DNA from: Murinocardiopsis flavida
GTDB taxonomy: Bacteria > Actinomycetota > Actinomycetes > Streptosporangiales > Streptosporangiaceae
Direction: 5' to 3'
Length of the DNA: 64,000 bases
Assembly: GCF_003014485.1 (NCBI RefSeq)
Contig: NZ_PYGA01000034.1
Coordinates: 1-64,000 of the forward strand
Shown: positions 1-12,569 of the stretch, piece by piece
How positions within the stretch are numbered: the first letter of the stretch is position 1
Layout of the letters: each line of letters opens with the position of its first letter
Position numbers and translations under genes: made by a program
The notes under the pieces: model-generated
Told to the model about the DNA's origin: nothing
Database searches by the model: none
Seen by the model: the letters and a program-made list of their open reading frames with translations, nothing else

Positions 1-306
1 GCAGGGGTCCCGGGGTGGGGTGGGATGCCGCTGGTTTGTCGTTCATATCTTCATTTTATTGTGTCTGACCTGCGATGACAATGTTTGGTTCGGCTGATTC
101 GCGTGTGTTTCCGTTGCCATTCGGCCATGGCATTCGGCAATCGGAACGGAAGTCTTTAGGCAATGTCTCCGACGAATCAACATCGTCGCAGGTCGCGGCC
201 TTGCCGCCCGCGGCACATCCGTTGACCGCCGCTTCCGAACCCGCGGTCGCCTGTTAGCGTCGCATCCCCGCCCCCACCCCCGCTCCCGTCAGAAGGGAAC
301 TCCGGC
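1..306. other. Non-coding stretch before the first gene
   Basis: I see no gene I would defend here. The first 60 bases are T-rich for this genome. A purine-rich ribosome-binding site (AGAAGGGA) lies just before the ATG at 307. A 60-codon frame at 75-257 lacks a convincing start region or recognisable product. Confidence 0.6.
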
Positions 307-1266
307 ATGGCAACGCCGTACCCGCCGATCGAACCCTACGACCAGGGGATGCTCGACGTCGGCGCCGGCAATCACGTGTACTGGGAGGTCTGCGGCAACC
401 CCCGCGGCAAGCCCGCGCTGGTCGTCCACGGCGGCCCCGGTTCGGGGTGCTCCACCGGCAGCCGACGCAGCTTCGACCCCGACCGCTACCGGATCGTGCT
501 CTTCGACCAGCGGGGCTGCGGGCGCAGCACACCCCACGCGGCCGACCCTGCCACCGACCTGTCCGCGAACACCACACACCACCTCATCGCCGACATGGAA
601 CGCCTGCGCGAACACCTGGGGATCGAACGGTGGCTGCTGTTGGGCGGGTCATGGGGGTCGACCCTGGTCCTCGCCTATGCCGAGCGGTACCCGCAGCGGG
701 TCACGGAGATCGTGATCCCCAGCGTCACCACGACCCGACGCGCGGAGATCGACTGGCTGTACAGGGGTGTCGGCCGGTTCTTCCCCGAAGAGTGGTCCCG
801 GTTCCGCGCCGCGGTCCCCGAGCCCGAACGCGACGGCGACCTCGTCGCCGCCTACGCCCGGCTGATGGCGGACCCCGACCCCGAGGTCCACGCCGCGGCC
901 GCCGCCGAGTGGATGGCGTGGGAGGACGCGGTGATCTCGCAGGAGCCCAACGGGATCCCCCAGGCGTACAGCGCGCGCCCGCCCGCCGCGACGCTCGCCT
1001 TCGTGCGCATCTGCACGCACTACTTCTCCCGCGGCGCCTGGCTCGACGAAGGCGTCCTCCTGCGCGACGCCGGGCACCTCGCGGGAATCCCGGGTGTGCT
1101 GATCCACGGCCGCCTCGACATGGGCAGCCCGCTGGGGACCGCCTGGGAACTCGCCCGCGCCTGGCCCGACGCGCGCCTCGTCGTCGTGGCGGACTCCGGC
1201 CACACCGGGAGCGACACCATGCGCGACGAACTCCTCAACGCCCTCGACGCCTTCGCACGCACCTGA
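307..1266 (+). CDS. pip: Proline iminopeptidase, alpha/beta hydrolase
   Basis: This cytoplasmic serine peptidase (319 aa) removes N-terminal proline from peptides. The alpha/beta-hydrolase fold is complete. The oxyanion-hole motif HGGPGSG is at residues 41-47, the nucleophile elbow GGSWGS at 113-118 with Ser115 as the likely nucleophile, and Asp and His follow in GRLDMGSP and DSGHTGSD near the C-terminus. HGGPGSG plus GGSWGS is the signature of peptidase family S33 proline iminopeptidases, and the length is typical. The ATG has AGAAGGGA about 9 nt upstream. The gene stands alone and converges on the Uma2 gene. A related aminopeptidase specificity within S33 cannot be excluded. Confidence 0.9.
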   Translation: MATPYPPIEPYDQGMLDVGAGNHVYWEVCGNPRGKPALVVHGGPGSGCSTGSRRSFDPDRYRIVLFDQRGCGRSTPHAADPATDLSANTTHHLIADMERLREHLGIERWLLLGGSWGSTLVLAYAERYPQRVTEIVIPSVTTTRRAEIDWLYRGVGRFFPEEWSRFRAAVPEPERDGDLVAAYARLMADPDPEVHAAAAAEWMAWEDAVISQEPNGIPQAYSARPPAATLAFVRICTHYFSRGAWLDEGVLLRDAGHLAGIPGVLIHGRLDMGSPLGTAWELARAWPDARLVVVADSGHTGSDTMRDELLNALDAFART

Positions 1267-1378
1267 TCGCCGGACCACAACGTCAACGGCGCCGGGCCGC
1301 ACTCCTCGCGGATCGGCGCGAACGTTCATCCGGAAAGAGGCGATGGACAACACAGGTGCCGACACACGACCGCGTCGT

Positions 1379-1933
1379 TCAGGCGATACCGCCGGTGTCG
1401 AGCGGTCCGGTGAAGGGATGCGGCAACGCGAGCTTGGTGCCGGTGTTCACCTGAGTCTGCCGCCGATAGACGCCGTTCTCCGGCTCCTCGAACAGAGTCC
1501 ACCGGTCATGCTCGGTATCGATCAGCAGGTACGACGGGACGTCGCCCAGCGCGTACCCCCGGGGCTTCTTGACCCGGTCGGCATCAGCGTTGCCCGGAGA
1601 GGTGATCTCGACCGTAAGCAAAACCTCGGTCGCCGGGAACTTCCAGATCCGTTCGTCCAACAGCACATCGGGGATCACCACAAGATCGGGCACATAGCGT
1701 TCCCCCGTCGCCGGAACCAGAAGGGTGGCCGTCTGGGCGATCTCAAGTTCGGGCGGCAGCAGACCGCGCAACGCGTAGTGCAGCCGGGAGGCGATCTTGA
1801 TGTGCGGGCCAACCGGAGTCGGAGACACGACCAGGTTCCCTTCGATGATCTCAACCCGGTAACCCTCTGGAGGGCTCAAGTGTTCGGCGACCGCTGCGAG
1901 ATCATGCTCCGCCTGTGACATGGGCATCGCCAT
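1379..1933 (-). CDS. Uma2 family (DUF820) endonuclease-like protein
   Basis: The 184-aa protein belongs to the Uma2/DUF820 family, which has a PD-(D/E)XK nuclease fold and mostly unknown biological roles. Likely core residues are Asp83 in PDLVVIP, Glu109 in TVEITSP and Lys122 or Lys123 in DRVKKPRGYA. The family's usual C-terminal pattern (a YALGDVPSYLLID-type segment) follows. The ATG has GGAG 8 nt upstream and a good TATAAT about 34 nt upstream, so the gene seems transcribed alone. No partner gene is adjacent. The family expands in actinobacteria and cyanobacteria. Function here is unknown beyond the fold. Confidence 0.82.
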   Translation of the reverse strand: MAMPMSQAEHDLAAVAEHLSPPEGYRVEIIEGNLVVSPTPVGPHIKIASRLHYALRGLLPPELEIAQTATLLVPATGERYVPDLVVIPDVLLDERIWKFPATEVLLTVEITSPGNADADRVKKPRGYALGDVPSYLLIDTEHDRWTLFEEPENGVYRRQTQVNTGTKLALPHPFTGPLDTGGIA

Positions 1934-1966
1934 TCGATGATCTCCTAACTCACCACGCCTGCGTGC

Positions 1967-1972
1967 ATTATA
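1967..1972 (-). promoter_or_regulatory. TATAAT -10 element upstream of the Uma2 gene
   Basis: On the minus strand a perfect TATAAT preceded by TGCC stands 34 nt before the ATG at 1933. A perfect hexamer is rare in sequence this GC-rich. No good -35 hexamer is visible at 17 bp spacing, so it may act as an extended-type -10. Confidence 0.5.
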
Positions 1973-2059
1973 GGCAGTTCGGTGTACCTGCGCTCGGCGA
2001 GCGAGGGCTCCGGCGGGAGTCGGGGAGCGGCAGGCCCGGGCGATCGGCCGGACGCGCCC

Positions 2060-4763
<2,704 letters not shown>

Positions 4764-5465
4764 TCACCAACCCTGCTGCGGCGGCGGACCGTAAGGTCCG
4801 GGCTGCTGCTCACCGCCGGGCCAGGGTCCCGTGCCGCCCGGATACTGCGGCCCGCCGTGGTGGGGCTCGCCGTACGGGGGCTGGGCGTGTGGGGGGTGGG
4901 CGTGTGGGGGTTGGATGGATGGGGGTTGGGTGTTCGAGGGCCGGCCGTACAGGGGCTGGGCGTATGGGGTTTCGCCGTACGGAGGTTCGCCGTACGGCTG
5001 CGGCGGCGGGTACTGGGGGCCGTTCGGGTCGTACGGTCCATAAGGGCCGTACGGACTGTACGGGCCGTACGGATGCCCGGCGGGAACGCCGCGGAAGAAC
5101 CGTCCGCTGCGCGGCAGCGACAGCAGGACCACATTGGTGATCCCCACCAGCAGGAAGAGCAGGCCCGCCGGGTTGGTATTGCCGATGGCGCTCAGCCCGG
5201 CGAAGATCGTCAGCGACCCGATGATGATGGCGTAGGACCGGATGCTCGTGCCGCCGCGTCCCAGTAGAAGCGCCGCGATCAGCGGGAACACCGCGAAGAA
5301 CGAGCGGGCCGAGGCGCGCCCGACCAGCTCGAAGTCGTCGAGCGCGACCCCGACGAAGATGTCGACCGCGGAACGGGCGAACACCAGGCCGCAGACGATG
5401 AAGAAGAGGACTTGAACGGCCGTGACCGTACCCGGTTTGGGCATGGGCGGCAGAGGTGGCTGCAT
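4764..5465 (-). CDS. Four-TM membrane protein with Pro/Tyr/Gly-rich tail
   Basis: The 233-aa protein has about four hydrophobic segments in residues 12-130 and then a roughly 105-residue tail rich in Pro, Tyr, Gly, His and Gln, built of short repeats of the PYGPYG and PPHAHPPHAQ kind. Such tails are common in actinobacterial membrane proteins of unknown function and are probably disordered and cytoplasmic. The repeats are visible in the DNA as GTACGG/GGGCGTGTGG motifs, so the tail length may vary among strains. It stands alone between pyrG and the gamma-glutamyltransferase gene. No function is assigned. Confidence 0.7.
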   Translation of the reverse strand: MQPPLPPMPKPGTVTAVQVLFFIVCGLVFARSAVDIFVGVALDDFELVGRASARSFFAVFPLIAALLLGRGGTSIRSYAIIIGSLTIFAGLSAIGNTNPAGLLFLLVGITNVVLLSLPRSGRFFRGVPAGHPYGPYSPYGPYGPYDPNGPQYPPPQPYGEPPYGETPYAQPLYGRPSNTQPPSIQPPHAHPPHAQPPYGEPHHGGPQYPGGTGPWPGGEQQPGPYGPPPQQGW

Positions 5466-5713
5466 CGGAGTCTCCTCGCGATGGGGGGATGGCCGGTTTC
5501 AGCGTCCCATATCAATGCCCCCGCACGGCGGTGTCGCGGCCAGACGACCGGTTCCGGCCGTACCCCCCGGAGGGCGCGGCCCGCACCTTCGCGCCGCTCC
5601 CCGCTCGCCGGGTACCCCGCGGCGCGGATTCGGGGCCGTGGCCTCATGGCGGAGGCGGCCGCCCGCCTCTGCGCCCTCCGGCGGCAGCCGCGTCGGGGCT
5701 GCCGCCGGCAGAC

Positions 5714-7516
5714 TCACCTGCGGAGGACGGCCGCGTGGCCGCCGCCGCGCCGTTCGGGCTCGGCCACCGCCTGGATCCGGCTGCGGCCCAGCAGCTCCAA
5801 CGCCGTCACGGCACCGATCTCGCCGCTCTGGACCTCGGTGAAGCTGTGCCCGAGCGCGGTCAGCTCCTTCTCCTCGCTGCCGCCGAGGTAGTCCGGTTCG
5901 GCTTCGGTTGCCTCGGTGTTGCGCTGGGAGGTCCGGGGCGACGCCACCGCGTCGGGCAGCGAGGCGCCTGCGTCGACCCGCTCCGTGAGTACCTGGAGGA
6001 CCGTGGTGATGATGGTGGCGCCGCCGGGACTGCCGACGGCCAGCCACGGCTCGCCGTCGCGCAGCACGATGGTGGGCGCCATGCTGGAGCGGGGGCGTTT
6101 GCCGGACGCCGGCAGGTTCGCCGCCCCCGCGCCGGTGTCGGAGACCTGGAAGTCGAAGTCGGTGAGTTCGTTGTTCAGCAGGAATCCGCGCCCGGGGACG
6201 GTGCTGCCACTGCCGCCGGTCTGCTCGATCGACAGCGTGTAGGAGACCACGTTGCCCCAGCGGTCGGCGGCGACCAGGTGGGTGGTCGACAGCCCTTCGC
6301 GCGCCGGTGCCGCCGCGGCGCCGGGCTCCGCGCACTCGCCGCCCGCGTCGAGGTCGCCCGGCCCGACCGGGGCGGGCAGCACGGAGTCGGCGGCGAACTC
6401 GCAGGCCCGCTGGGCGGCGAACGCCGGGGAGAGCAGGGTGTCGAGGGGGACGTCGGAGAACGCGGGGTCGCCGACGTAGGCGTTGCGGTCGGCGAAGGCG
6501 AGCTTGCCCGCTTCGAGGGCGGTGTGCCGCAGCTCCGCGCCGCGGAGGCCGCCGTCGGTTCCGGGCGCCGCCTCCTCCATGATGTTCAGCGCCTCGCCCA
6601 CGGTGGAGCCGCCCGAGGACGAGGGCGCCATGCCGTAGACGTCCACCCCCCGGTAGCCGACCTTGGCCGGTTCGCGTTCGACAGCGGTGTAGCCGGCGAC
6701 GTCGTCGGGGGTGAGCAGCCCGGGGCGGACGGTGCGCTCCGAGCCGGGCGCCACAGGGGGCTCGGCAGCGGTGCGTGCGATGTCGCCGCCGATGGCGCCG
6801 TCGAGGACGCGCGTGCCGCGTTTTCCGAATGCGCGGTAGGTCGCGGCGAGGTCGGGGTTGCGCAGGCGGCTGCCGACCTCGGGCGGCGCGCCGCCGGGCA
6901 GGTAGAGCTCTGCCGTCGCGGGGAAGTCGGCGAAGCGGTCGGCGTTGGCGGCGGTCTGCTCGCGGAACGTGCGGTCGACCCGGAAGCCCCGGTCGGCGAG
7001 CCGCGCCGCGGGGCGCATGACCTCGGAGAGCGGGGTGGTCCCCCACGTGCGGACCGCGGTCTCCCAGGTGGCGGGGGTGCCCGGGGCCCCGACGGACAGC
7101 CCGGAGGTGACGGCCTCGTCGAACGGGATGGGCTCGCCGTCCTCGAGGAACGCGTCCTCGCCCATGGCGGCCGGCGCGGTCTCGCGGCCGTCGAGCGTGC
7201 GCACCCGCCCCGACTCGGCGTCGTAGTAGACGAAGTAGCCGCCCCCGCCGAACCCCGAGGAGTAGGGCTCGGTGACGCCGAGCGCCGCCGCGGCTGCGAC
7301 CGCGGCGTCGACGGCGTTGCCGCCGGACCGCAGCACCTCCATGCCGGCCCGGGTGGCGTCGGGGTCGACCGTGGACACGGCGCCGCCGCTGCCCACAGCA
7401 ACGGGATCGCGGTGGGGGCCGCCGGAGTCGGCGGCCGCGGGGACGGCCGCTCCGGCCGTCAGGACCAGCGCTGCTGCGGCGACGCCGCAGCGCACCGTCG
7501 ACTTCCACGGCACCAT
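5714..7516 (-). CDS. ggt: Gamma-glutamyltransferase precursor
   Basis: The enzyme (600 aa) transfers or hydrolyses the gamma-glutamyl group of glutathione-like compounds outside the membrane. It is made as a proenzyme that cleaves itself into two subunits. A Sec signal peptide covers about residues 1-30. The Gly-rich segment PYSSGFGGGGYF is the typical N-terminal family signature. The autoprocessing nucleophile is the first Thr of GLSTTHL, about residue 411, and SGKRPRSSMAPT matches the substrate-binding region. I place the start at the ATG at 7516, preceded by GGAAAGGG. An upstream GTG at 7552 would spoil the signal peptide. Confidence 0.93.
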   Translation of the reverse strand: MVPWKSTVRCGVAAAALVLTAGAAVPAAADSGGPHRDPVAVGSGGAVSTVDPDATRAGMEVLRSGGNAVDAAVAAAAALGVTEPYSSGFGGGGYFVYYDAESGRVRTLDGRETAPAAMGEDAFLEDGEPIPFDEAVTSGLSVGAPGTPATWETAVRTWGTTPLSEVMRPAARLADRGFRVDRTFREQTAANADRFADFPATAELYLPGGAPPEVGSRLRNPDLAATYRAFGKRGTRVLDGAIGGDIARTAAEPPVAPGSERTVRPGLLTPDDVAGYTAVEREPAKVGYRGVDVYGMAPSSSGGSTVGEALNIMEEAAPGTDGGLRGAELRHTALEAGKLAFADRNAYVGDPAFSDVPLDTLLSPAFAAQRACEFAADSVLPAPVGPGDLDAGGECAEPGAAAAPAREGLSTTHLVAADRWGNVVSYTLSIEQTGGSGSTVPGRGFLLNNELTDFDFQVSDTGAGAANLPASGKRPRSSMAPTIVLRDGEPWLAVGSPGGATIITTVLQVLTERVDAGASLPDAVASPRTSQRNTEATEAEPDYLGGSEEKELTALGHSFTEVQSGEIGAVTALELLGRSRIQAVAEPERRGGGHAAVLRR

Positions 7517-7613
7517 GGGGGATCCCTTTCCGCCGGCGCCGACACGGCGCACACTCCGGGGTCGCGAGGGTGCCGACAGTAGCGCGGGGGCGCCGAGAGC
7601 GCCAGGCCCAAAA

Positions 7614-8609
7614 TCAGCGCAGCGCGAGTGCCGGCCGGGTCTCCCAGGTGGTCCACAGCGGCCGGTACCCCATGCGGTGCCAGAAAGGGCCGGATACCGG
7701 GTTGAGCACCGCGTAGTTCAGCAGTGTGACGGCGATGCCCTGGGAGTCCATGGCCTGGTGGGCTTCGTTGATGAGGGCGGTGCCGATGCCCTGGCCGCGC
7801 ATTTCGTCGGCGACGATGGCGTAGCCGATGTACGCGGCGGGGCCGGTGCGCACCAGCGGGCCCACCCACCTGGCGCGTGAGGGCGGCGACACCCACACCA
7901 GGCCCACGGGGCGGCCGCGGCGCTCGGCCAGCCAGATCCAGGACGGGCGGCGCACCAGCGCCCGCGCCACCACCCGCCGAGTCTGCTCGGCGGTGTCGCT
8001 CTGGATGAACACCCCGCCGAAGTGCTCTTCGTAGCGGTGCTCCTCCATGACCAGGCCGACGACGGCGGCGATGTCCTGCGGCTCCGAGAGCCGGATGGTG
8101 ACGTCGCGCGGCGGGAGCGACGGCGGCACCCCGCGGCGCTGCCTGCGCGCCGCCAGCACCGTGAAGGGCTGGAGGCCGTGGCGCTGCATGGGGCGGATGC
8201 CGGAGATGTCGCGCGAGGGCCAGGTGAGCAGCGCTGCGGACTCCGAACCGGTGCCGGTGGGCAGCTGCTCCAGCTGCTCGCGCCAGCTGCTGAGCAGGGA
8301 GTCGAGCGCGCCCTCGGGATCGGGGCCGCCTACGACGGGGGTGAGCCAGTGCTGGTCGGGGACGCCCCAGGTGCGTCCGACCTCGCCCGGCTGGTACCAG
8401 GAGTAGTGCATGGTGCCGGTTGCGGCGGGCTTGCCCCGGGGGTCGGTGACGGTCAGCAGCGGGTAGCTGCTCTGCCGGGGGTGCGAAGGATCGGGCAGCA
8501 GAGGATCGAGCTCTGACCACCGGCGCGCAACAGAGTTGACGAGCAGCTTGAACTCGGGCGCCCCACCGGGCGGATCGTCATGCCGCACCCGTGCGACGTA
8601 ACCAGCCAT
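7614..8609 (-). CDS. GNAT-family N-acetyltransferase
   Basis: The 331-aa protein ends in a GNAT acetyltransferase domain, with the acetyl-CoA-binding segment around MRGQGIGTALINEAHQ and a following YAVLNPVSGPFWHRMGY strand-helix typical of the family. The N-terminal half (about residues 1-165) is longer than a minimal GNAT and may be a second, degenerate GNAT-like domain. Substrate is unknown. The start at 8609 has GGAGG about 5 nt upstream. An overlapping ATG 4 nt earlier is out of frame. It is followed by the convergent end of nothing obvious and appears monocistronic. Confidence 0.8.
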   Translation of the reverse strand: MAGYVARVRHDDPPGGAPEFKLLVNSVARRWSELDPLLPDPSHPRQSSYPLLTVTDPRGKPAATGTMHYSWYQPGEVGRTWGVPDQHWLTPVVGGPDPEGALDSLLSSWREQLEQLPTGTGSESAALLTWPSRDISGIRPMQRHGLQPFTVLAARRQRRGVPPSLPPRDVTIRLSEPQDIAAVVGLVMEEHRYEEHFGGVFIQSDTAEQTRRVVARALVRRPSWIWLAERRGRPVGLVWVSPPSRARWVGPLVRTGPAAYIGYAIVADEMRGQGIGTALINEAHQAMDSQGIAVTLLNYAVLNPVSGPFWHRMGYRPLWTTWETRPALALR

Positions 8610-9075
8610 CCATCCCTCCACAACCACCGGCTCACAACCTGGGGGCCTCGCCTCCCCTGAGGCCGGCCGCCGCGGGCGACGACGTACCGTCGCATCTCGA
8701 CTACTTCTCGACCGTAGCGCCTCACCACGGAAATCGCGGGGTGAACTCCGGAAGTTCCGGAGAATCAGGACGAGCGACCGCAGGTGCGGCCATGGCCGAA
8801 TAATGCGTCCGGACCTCAACCGTAACCCACGCAGGGCCTGCGGTCGCTCCCAGGGCGTGGCCAAGACGCGCCACGGCGGCCGGGCGCGGCACGGGGATGG
8901 GCATGGCGGGATCGGGGCGGGACCGGCGGCGTGCGGGGGCGACCCGGGCAGACTTGGGCTGGCCCGGGCGAATCTGGACGGATCCGACGGACCCTGCCAT
9001 GGCCGCACCCCCGCACCCCCGCACCCGCCGGGCGCGCCGAACGCGCATTCGATCCGGGCGGGGCACCGCCGGGGG
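8610..9075. other. Intergenic region between uvrB and the GNAT gene
   Basis: These 466 bases hold no supportable gene. They are very GC-rich in the uvrB-proximal half (8880-9075), with repeated GGGATCGGGG/GGCCCGGG-like words. The part nearest 8610-8780 is a little richer in A and T and is the likely promoter region of the minus-strand GNAT gene. Confidence 0.5.
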
Positions 9076-11175
9076 TCAGGACACCCCGGCGGCGTCCATG
9101 CCCCGCAGTTCGCGCTTGAGCTCCTTGACTTCGTCGCGCAGCCGCGCGGCGAGCTCGAACTGGAGGTCGGTCGCCGCCTGGTGCATCTGCTGGTTGAGCT
9201 GCTCGATGAGGTCGGCGAGCTCGGCGCGCGGCATCGAGGAGATGTCCTTGGACCGCTCTCCAGCGCCCAGCCCGGGGACCGGCGCCTTGGGGCGGCGCTC
9301 CTGGCGGTACCCGCCGCTGATGAGCTCCTCGGTGTCGATGTCCTCGCGCGCCAGGGAGTCGAGGATGTCGGCGATCTTCTTCCGCAGCGGCTGCGGGTCG
9401 ATGCCGTGCTCCTCGTTGTACGCCTTCTGCTTGGCGCGGCGGCGGTCGGTTTCGTCGAGTGCGCTGCGCATGGAGTCGGTGACCCGGTCGGCGTACATGT
9501 GCACCTGGCCGTTGACGTTGCGCGCCGCGCGCCCGATGGTCTGGATCAGGGAGGTGCCCGAGCGCAGGAACCCTTCCTTGTCGGCGTCGAGGATGGCGAC
9601 CAGCGACACCTCGGGGAGGTCCAGGCCCTCGCGCAGCAGGTTGATGCCGACCAGGACGTCGAACTCGCCGACCCGGAGTTCGCGCAGCAGCTCCACCCGG
9701 CGCAGGGTGTCGACCTCGCTGTGCAGGTACTGCACGCGGATACCGAGGTCGGAGAGGTAGTCGGTGAGGTCTTCCGACATCTTCTTGGTCAGGGTGGTGA
9801 CGAGCACCCGCTGCTGCGCCTCGGTGCGCAGCCGGATCTCGTGGACGAGGTCGTCGATCTGACCCTGGGTGGGCTTGACCACCACCTCGGGGTCGACCAG
9901 GCCGGTGGGGCGGATGATCTGCTCCACGACGTCGCCGCCGCTCTGGCGCAGCTCGTAGGTGCCCGGGGTGGCCGACAGGTACACGGTCTGACCGATGCGG
10001 GTGAGGAACTCCTCCCACTTCAGCGGGCGGTTGTCGAGCGCGGAGGGCAGCCGGAAACCGTGGTCGACCAGTGTGCGCTTTCGGGAAGCGTCTCCCTCGT
10101 ACATGCCGCCGATCTGCGGGACCGTGACGTGCGACTCGTCGACGACGAGCACGAAGTCCTCGGGGAAGTAGTCGAGGAGGGTGTTGGGCGCGCTGCCGCC
10201 CTCGCGGTCGTCGAAGTGCCTGGAGTAGTTCTCGATGCCGGAGCAGGACCCCACTTGCCGCATCATCTCCAGGTCGTAGGTGGTGCGCATGCGCAGCCGC
10301 TGCGCCTCGAGCAGCTTGCCCTGGCCCTCCATCTCGCCGAGCCGCTCGGCGAGCTCGGCCTCGATGGCGCCGATGGCGCGGTCCATGCGTTCGGGGCCGG
10401 CGACGTAGTGGGACGCGGGGAAGATGTAGACCTGGTCGTCCTCGCCGAGCACCTCGCCGGTGAGCGGGTGCAGGGTGAGCAGCCGCTCGACTTCATCACC
10501 GAACATCTCGATGCGGATGGCGAGTTCCTCGTAGACCGGGATGATCTCGATGGTGTCGCCGCGCACCCGGAACGTGCCGCGGGTGAACGCCATGTCGTTG
10601 CGGGAATACTGCATGCCGACGAGCTTGCGCAAGAGGTCGTCGCGGTCGACGTCCATGCCGACTTCGAGGGTCGCCATGCGGTCGACGTACTCCTGCGGGG
10701 TGCCCAGGCCGTAGATGCACGAAACCGACGACACCACGATGGTGTCGCGCCGGGTGAGGAGCGAGTTCGTCGCGGAGTGCCGCAACCGCTCGACCTCGTC
10801 GTTGATCGAGGAGTCCTTCTCGATGTAGGTGTCGGTCTGCGGGACGTACGCCTCGGGCTGGTAGTAGTCGTAGTAGGAGACGAAGTACTCGATGGCGTTG
10901 TTGGGCAGCATCTCGCGCAACTCGTTGGCGAACTGCGCGGCGAGGGTCTTGTTGGGCTGCATGACCAGCATGGGCCGCTGCACCTGCTCGGCCAGCCACG
11001 CGACGGTGGCGGTCTTGCCGGTACCCGTGGCGCCGAGGAGGACGTTGTCGCGGTCGCCGGCCTGGATCCGCCTGGTCAGTTCGGCGATGGCGGCCGGCTG
11101 ATCGCCGGCCGGGGTCATCTCCGAGACCACCTCGAACGGCGCCACCGAGCGCTCAATACCGGTCACCGGACGCAC
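9076..11175 (-). CDS. uvrB: Excinuclease ABC subunit B
   Basis: UvrB (699 aa) verifies DNA lesions and loads UvrC in nucleotide excision repair. It has the helicase P-loop GATGTGKT at about residues 48-55, the damage-wedging beta-hairpin segment [20 protein letters not shown], the Walker B-like VDESH, conserved helicase motifs through IGRAARN, and a C-terminal UVR domain for UvrC contact. The start is GTG at 11175, with GAGG close upstream. A perfect 20-bp tandem repeat lies just before it. No SOS-type LexA box is visible in the 97-bp gap to coaE. Confidence 0.97.
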   Translation of the reverse strand: MRPVTGIERSVAPFEVVSEMTPAGDQPAAIAELTRRIQAGDRDNVLLGATGTGKTATVAWLAEQVQRPMLVMQPNKTLAAQFANELREMLPNNAIEYFVSYYDYYQPEAYVPQTDTYIEKDSSINDEVERLRHSATNSLLTRRDTIVVSSVSCIYGLGTPQEYVDRMATLEVGMDVDRDDLLRKLVGMQYSRNDMAFTRGTFRVRGDTIEIIPVYEELAIRIEMFGDEVERLLTLHPLTGEVLGEDDQVYIFPASHYVAGPERMDRAIGAIEAELAERLGEMEGQGKLLEAQRLRMRTTYDLEMMRQVGSCSGIENYSRHFDDREGGSAPNTLLDYFPEDFVLVVDESHVTVPQIGGMYEGDASRKRTLVDHGFRLPSALDNRPLKWEEFLTRIGQTVYLSATPGTYELRQSGGDVVEQIIRPTGLVDPEVVVKPTQGQIDDLVHEIRLRTEAQQRVLVTTLTKKMSEDLTDYLSDLGIRVQYLHSEVDTLRRVELLRELRVGEFDVLVGINLLREGLDLPEVSLVAILDADKEGFLRSGTSLIQTIGRAARNVNGQVHMYADRVTDSMRSALDETDRRRAKQKAYNEEHGIDPQPLRKKIADILDSLAREDIDTEELISGGYRQERRPKAPVPGLGAGERSKDISSMPRAELADLIEQLNQQMHQAATDLQFELAARLRDEVKELKRELRGMDAAGVS

Positions 11176-11197
11176 GTCGCCTCAACTCCCCTTCGAT

Positions 11198-11237
11198 TTC
11201 CCGCGGACGCATTCACCTTCCCGCGGACGCATTCACC
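11198..11237. repeat. Perfect 20-bp tandem duplication upstream of uvrB
   Basis: The unit TTCCCGCGGACGCATTCACC occurs twice head to tail at 11198-11217 and 11218-11237, between the coaE stop and the uvrB start. A perfect copy suggests a recent slippage event in the uvrB leader. Confidence 0.95.
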
Positions 11238-11271
11238 GTAACGCCGCCCTGCGACGTTTCGGGGCGACCGC

Positions 11272-11904
11272 TCAGCCGGTGCCGGGCCGTGCCCCGGCCG
11301 CGCCGATTTCGTCCCTGCGCGCGATGAGTTCGCGCCACACCTGATCGACACGTTCGTCGAGGTCGGCCTCTGTACCCGTGTTGTCGACGACGATGTCGGC
11401 GACCGCGCGGCGCCGCTCCCGGTCGGCCTGAGCGGCGATGCGGCTCCTGACGTCGGACTCGCTCATGGCGCGGTTGGCGGTGACCCGCCGCACCTGCGTC
11501 TCCGCATCCACATCGACAACAACGACCACGTCGTAGAACTTCCCGAGGCCGTTCTCGACCAGCAGCGGGACGTCGTAGACCACAACGGCGCCCTCGGGCG
11601 CCGCCGCCATCAGTTTCTCGGTGCGCCCGGCGACCCGCGGGTGCACGATGGCGTTCAGCGCGGCGAGCCGCTCGTCGTCGGCGAACACGACGGCGCCGAG
11701 CCGGGGCCGGTCGAGGCTGCCGTCGGCGGCGAGGACCTCGGCGCCGAACTCGGCGACGATCTCCGCCAGTGCGGGCGTGCCCGGCTCGACCACTTCCCGC
11801 GCGAGCTTGTCGGCGTCGATGACCACGGCCCCGTGTTCGGCGAGGCGGCGGGCCACGGCGCTCTTGCCGGAACCGATGCCGCCGGTCAACCCCACTTTCA
11901 GCAT
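11272..11904 (-). CDS. coaE: Dephospho-CoA kinase
   Basis: CoaE (210 aa) phosphorylates dephospho-CoA at the 3' hydroxyl in the final step of coenzyme A synthesis. The P-loop GGIGSGKS is at residues 8-15, and [13 protein letters not shown] and [11 protein letters not shown] are family hallmarks. The C-terminus ends soon after the CoaE core. Some mycobacterial orthologs carry a large extra domain that is absent here. I chose the ATG at 11904; a GTG three codons upstream is possible. The downstream neighbour uvrB is 96 bp away on the same strand. Confidence 0.95.
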   Translation of the reverse strand: MLKVGLTGGIGSGKSAVARRLAEHGAVVIDADKLAREVVEPGTPALAEIVAEFGAEVLAADGSLDRPRLGAVVFADDERLAALNAIVHPRVAGRTEKLMAAAPEGAVVVYDVPLLVENGLGKFYDVVVVVDVDAETQVRRVTANRAMSESDVRSRIAAQADRERRRAVADIVVDNTGTEADLDERVDQVWRELIARRDEIGAAGARPGTG

Positions 11905-11932
11905 GGGCCCCACTTTCGGTACGGGAACGAGC

Positions 11933-12439
11933 CTATTGGTCCGCGGTCTGCCGGTGTGCGGCGGCCTTGCGGAGGTGGACCATCGTCACGTGGTCCTGCG
12001 AGCGGTCGCGGGAGACCTCGTGGTAGCCGAGCGACCGGTACAGCCGCAGGTTCCCGTCGCTCATGTGCCCGGTGAACAGGGCGAAGGTCGCCACCTCCGG
12101 GTACTCGGCCCGCGCGCGCTCCTCCAGTGCGGTCATCAGCGCGCGGGCGATCCCCTTGCGCCGCCGGTCGGGTGCGACGGTCAACCGGTTCACCAGGAAC
12201 GTCCCGCCCTGGGCCGTGCCCCGCACGGAGCCGACGATGCGGGTCCCCTCGACCGCCTTGAGCAGCAGCACACCCCTGTCGAGCGCCGCGCCGATCTGGG
12301 TGGCGTTCTCGGTGAGCGGCAGGATGAACGGGTCGCCGTACGCCTGGGCTTCGGTGACGTAGGCCGCGAGCTGCACGGTCCAGATCTCGCCGACGTCGCC
12401 GGGGACGGCGGTCTCGATGCGGAACCCGGGCTCGGGCAT
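11933..12439 (-). CDS. GNAT-family N-acetyltransferase
   Basis: This 168-aa single-domain GNAT protein has the acetyl-CoA-binding motif [19 protein letters not shown] and the C-terminal [13 protein letters not shown] segment common in the family. The acceptor substrate is not evident. The ATG at 12439 follows AGGAGG by 4 nt. It sits 28 bp before coaE on the same strand and may be cotranscribed with coaE and uvrB. Upstream lies a hairpin ending rpsA. Confidence 0.85.
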   Translation of the reverse strand: MPEPGFRIETAVPGDVGEIWTVQLAAYVTEAQAYGDPFILPLTENATQIGAALDRGVLLLKAVEGTRIVGSVRGTAQGGTFLVNRLTVAPDRRRKGIARALMTALEERARAEYPEVATFALFTGHMSDGNLRLYRSLGYHEVSRDRSQDHVTMVHLRKAAAHRQTADQ

Positions 12440-12485
12440 GGCGCCTCCTGCGTCGTGGAGCGGCAGCGTCGCTCGACCATAGCGA

Positions 12486-12515
12486 AGGGCCGCCCCCCAT
12501 GCGGGGAGCGGCCCT
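12486..12515 (-). terminator. Terminator hairpin downstream of rpsA
   Basis: An 8-bp stem (12486-12493 with 12508-12515) continues into a CCCC/GGGG stem with one bulged A and a 5-nt loop. It lies about 55 nt past the rpsA stop on the minus strand. The U-tract is poor, as usual in actinobacteria. Confidence 0.7.
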
Positions 12516-12569
12516 CAGCGATTCGCGCCTGGACGCGCCGGAGTCACCGGCGTGCCGGGACGACCGGGA

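Noticed and set aside
75-257. A 60-codon frame at the window start
   Set aside because: There is no convincing ribosome-binding site or protein family, and composition is unremarkable.
5456-7582. A 708-codon plus-strand frame opposite ggt
   Set aside because: It is the antisense of ggt, which has a complete family signature and ribosome-binding site.
8803-11241. An 812-codon plus-strand frame opposite uvrB
   Set aside because: It is the antisense of a clear uvrB gene and its product is a Val/Gly/Asp/His-rich string without any domain.
11176-11271. A LexA/SOS box upstream of uvrB
   Set aside because: No GAAC-N4-GTTC type palindrome is present in the gap.
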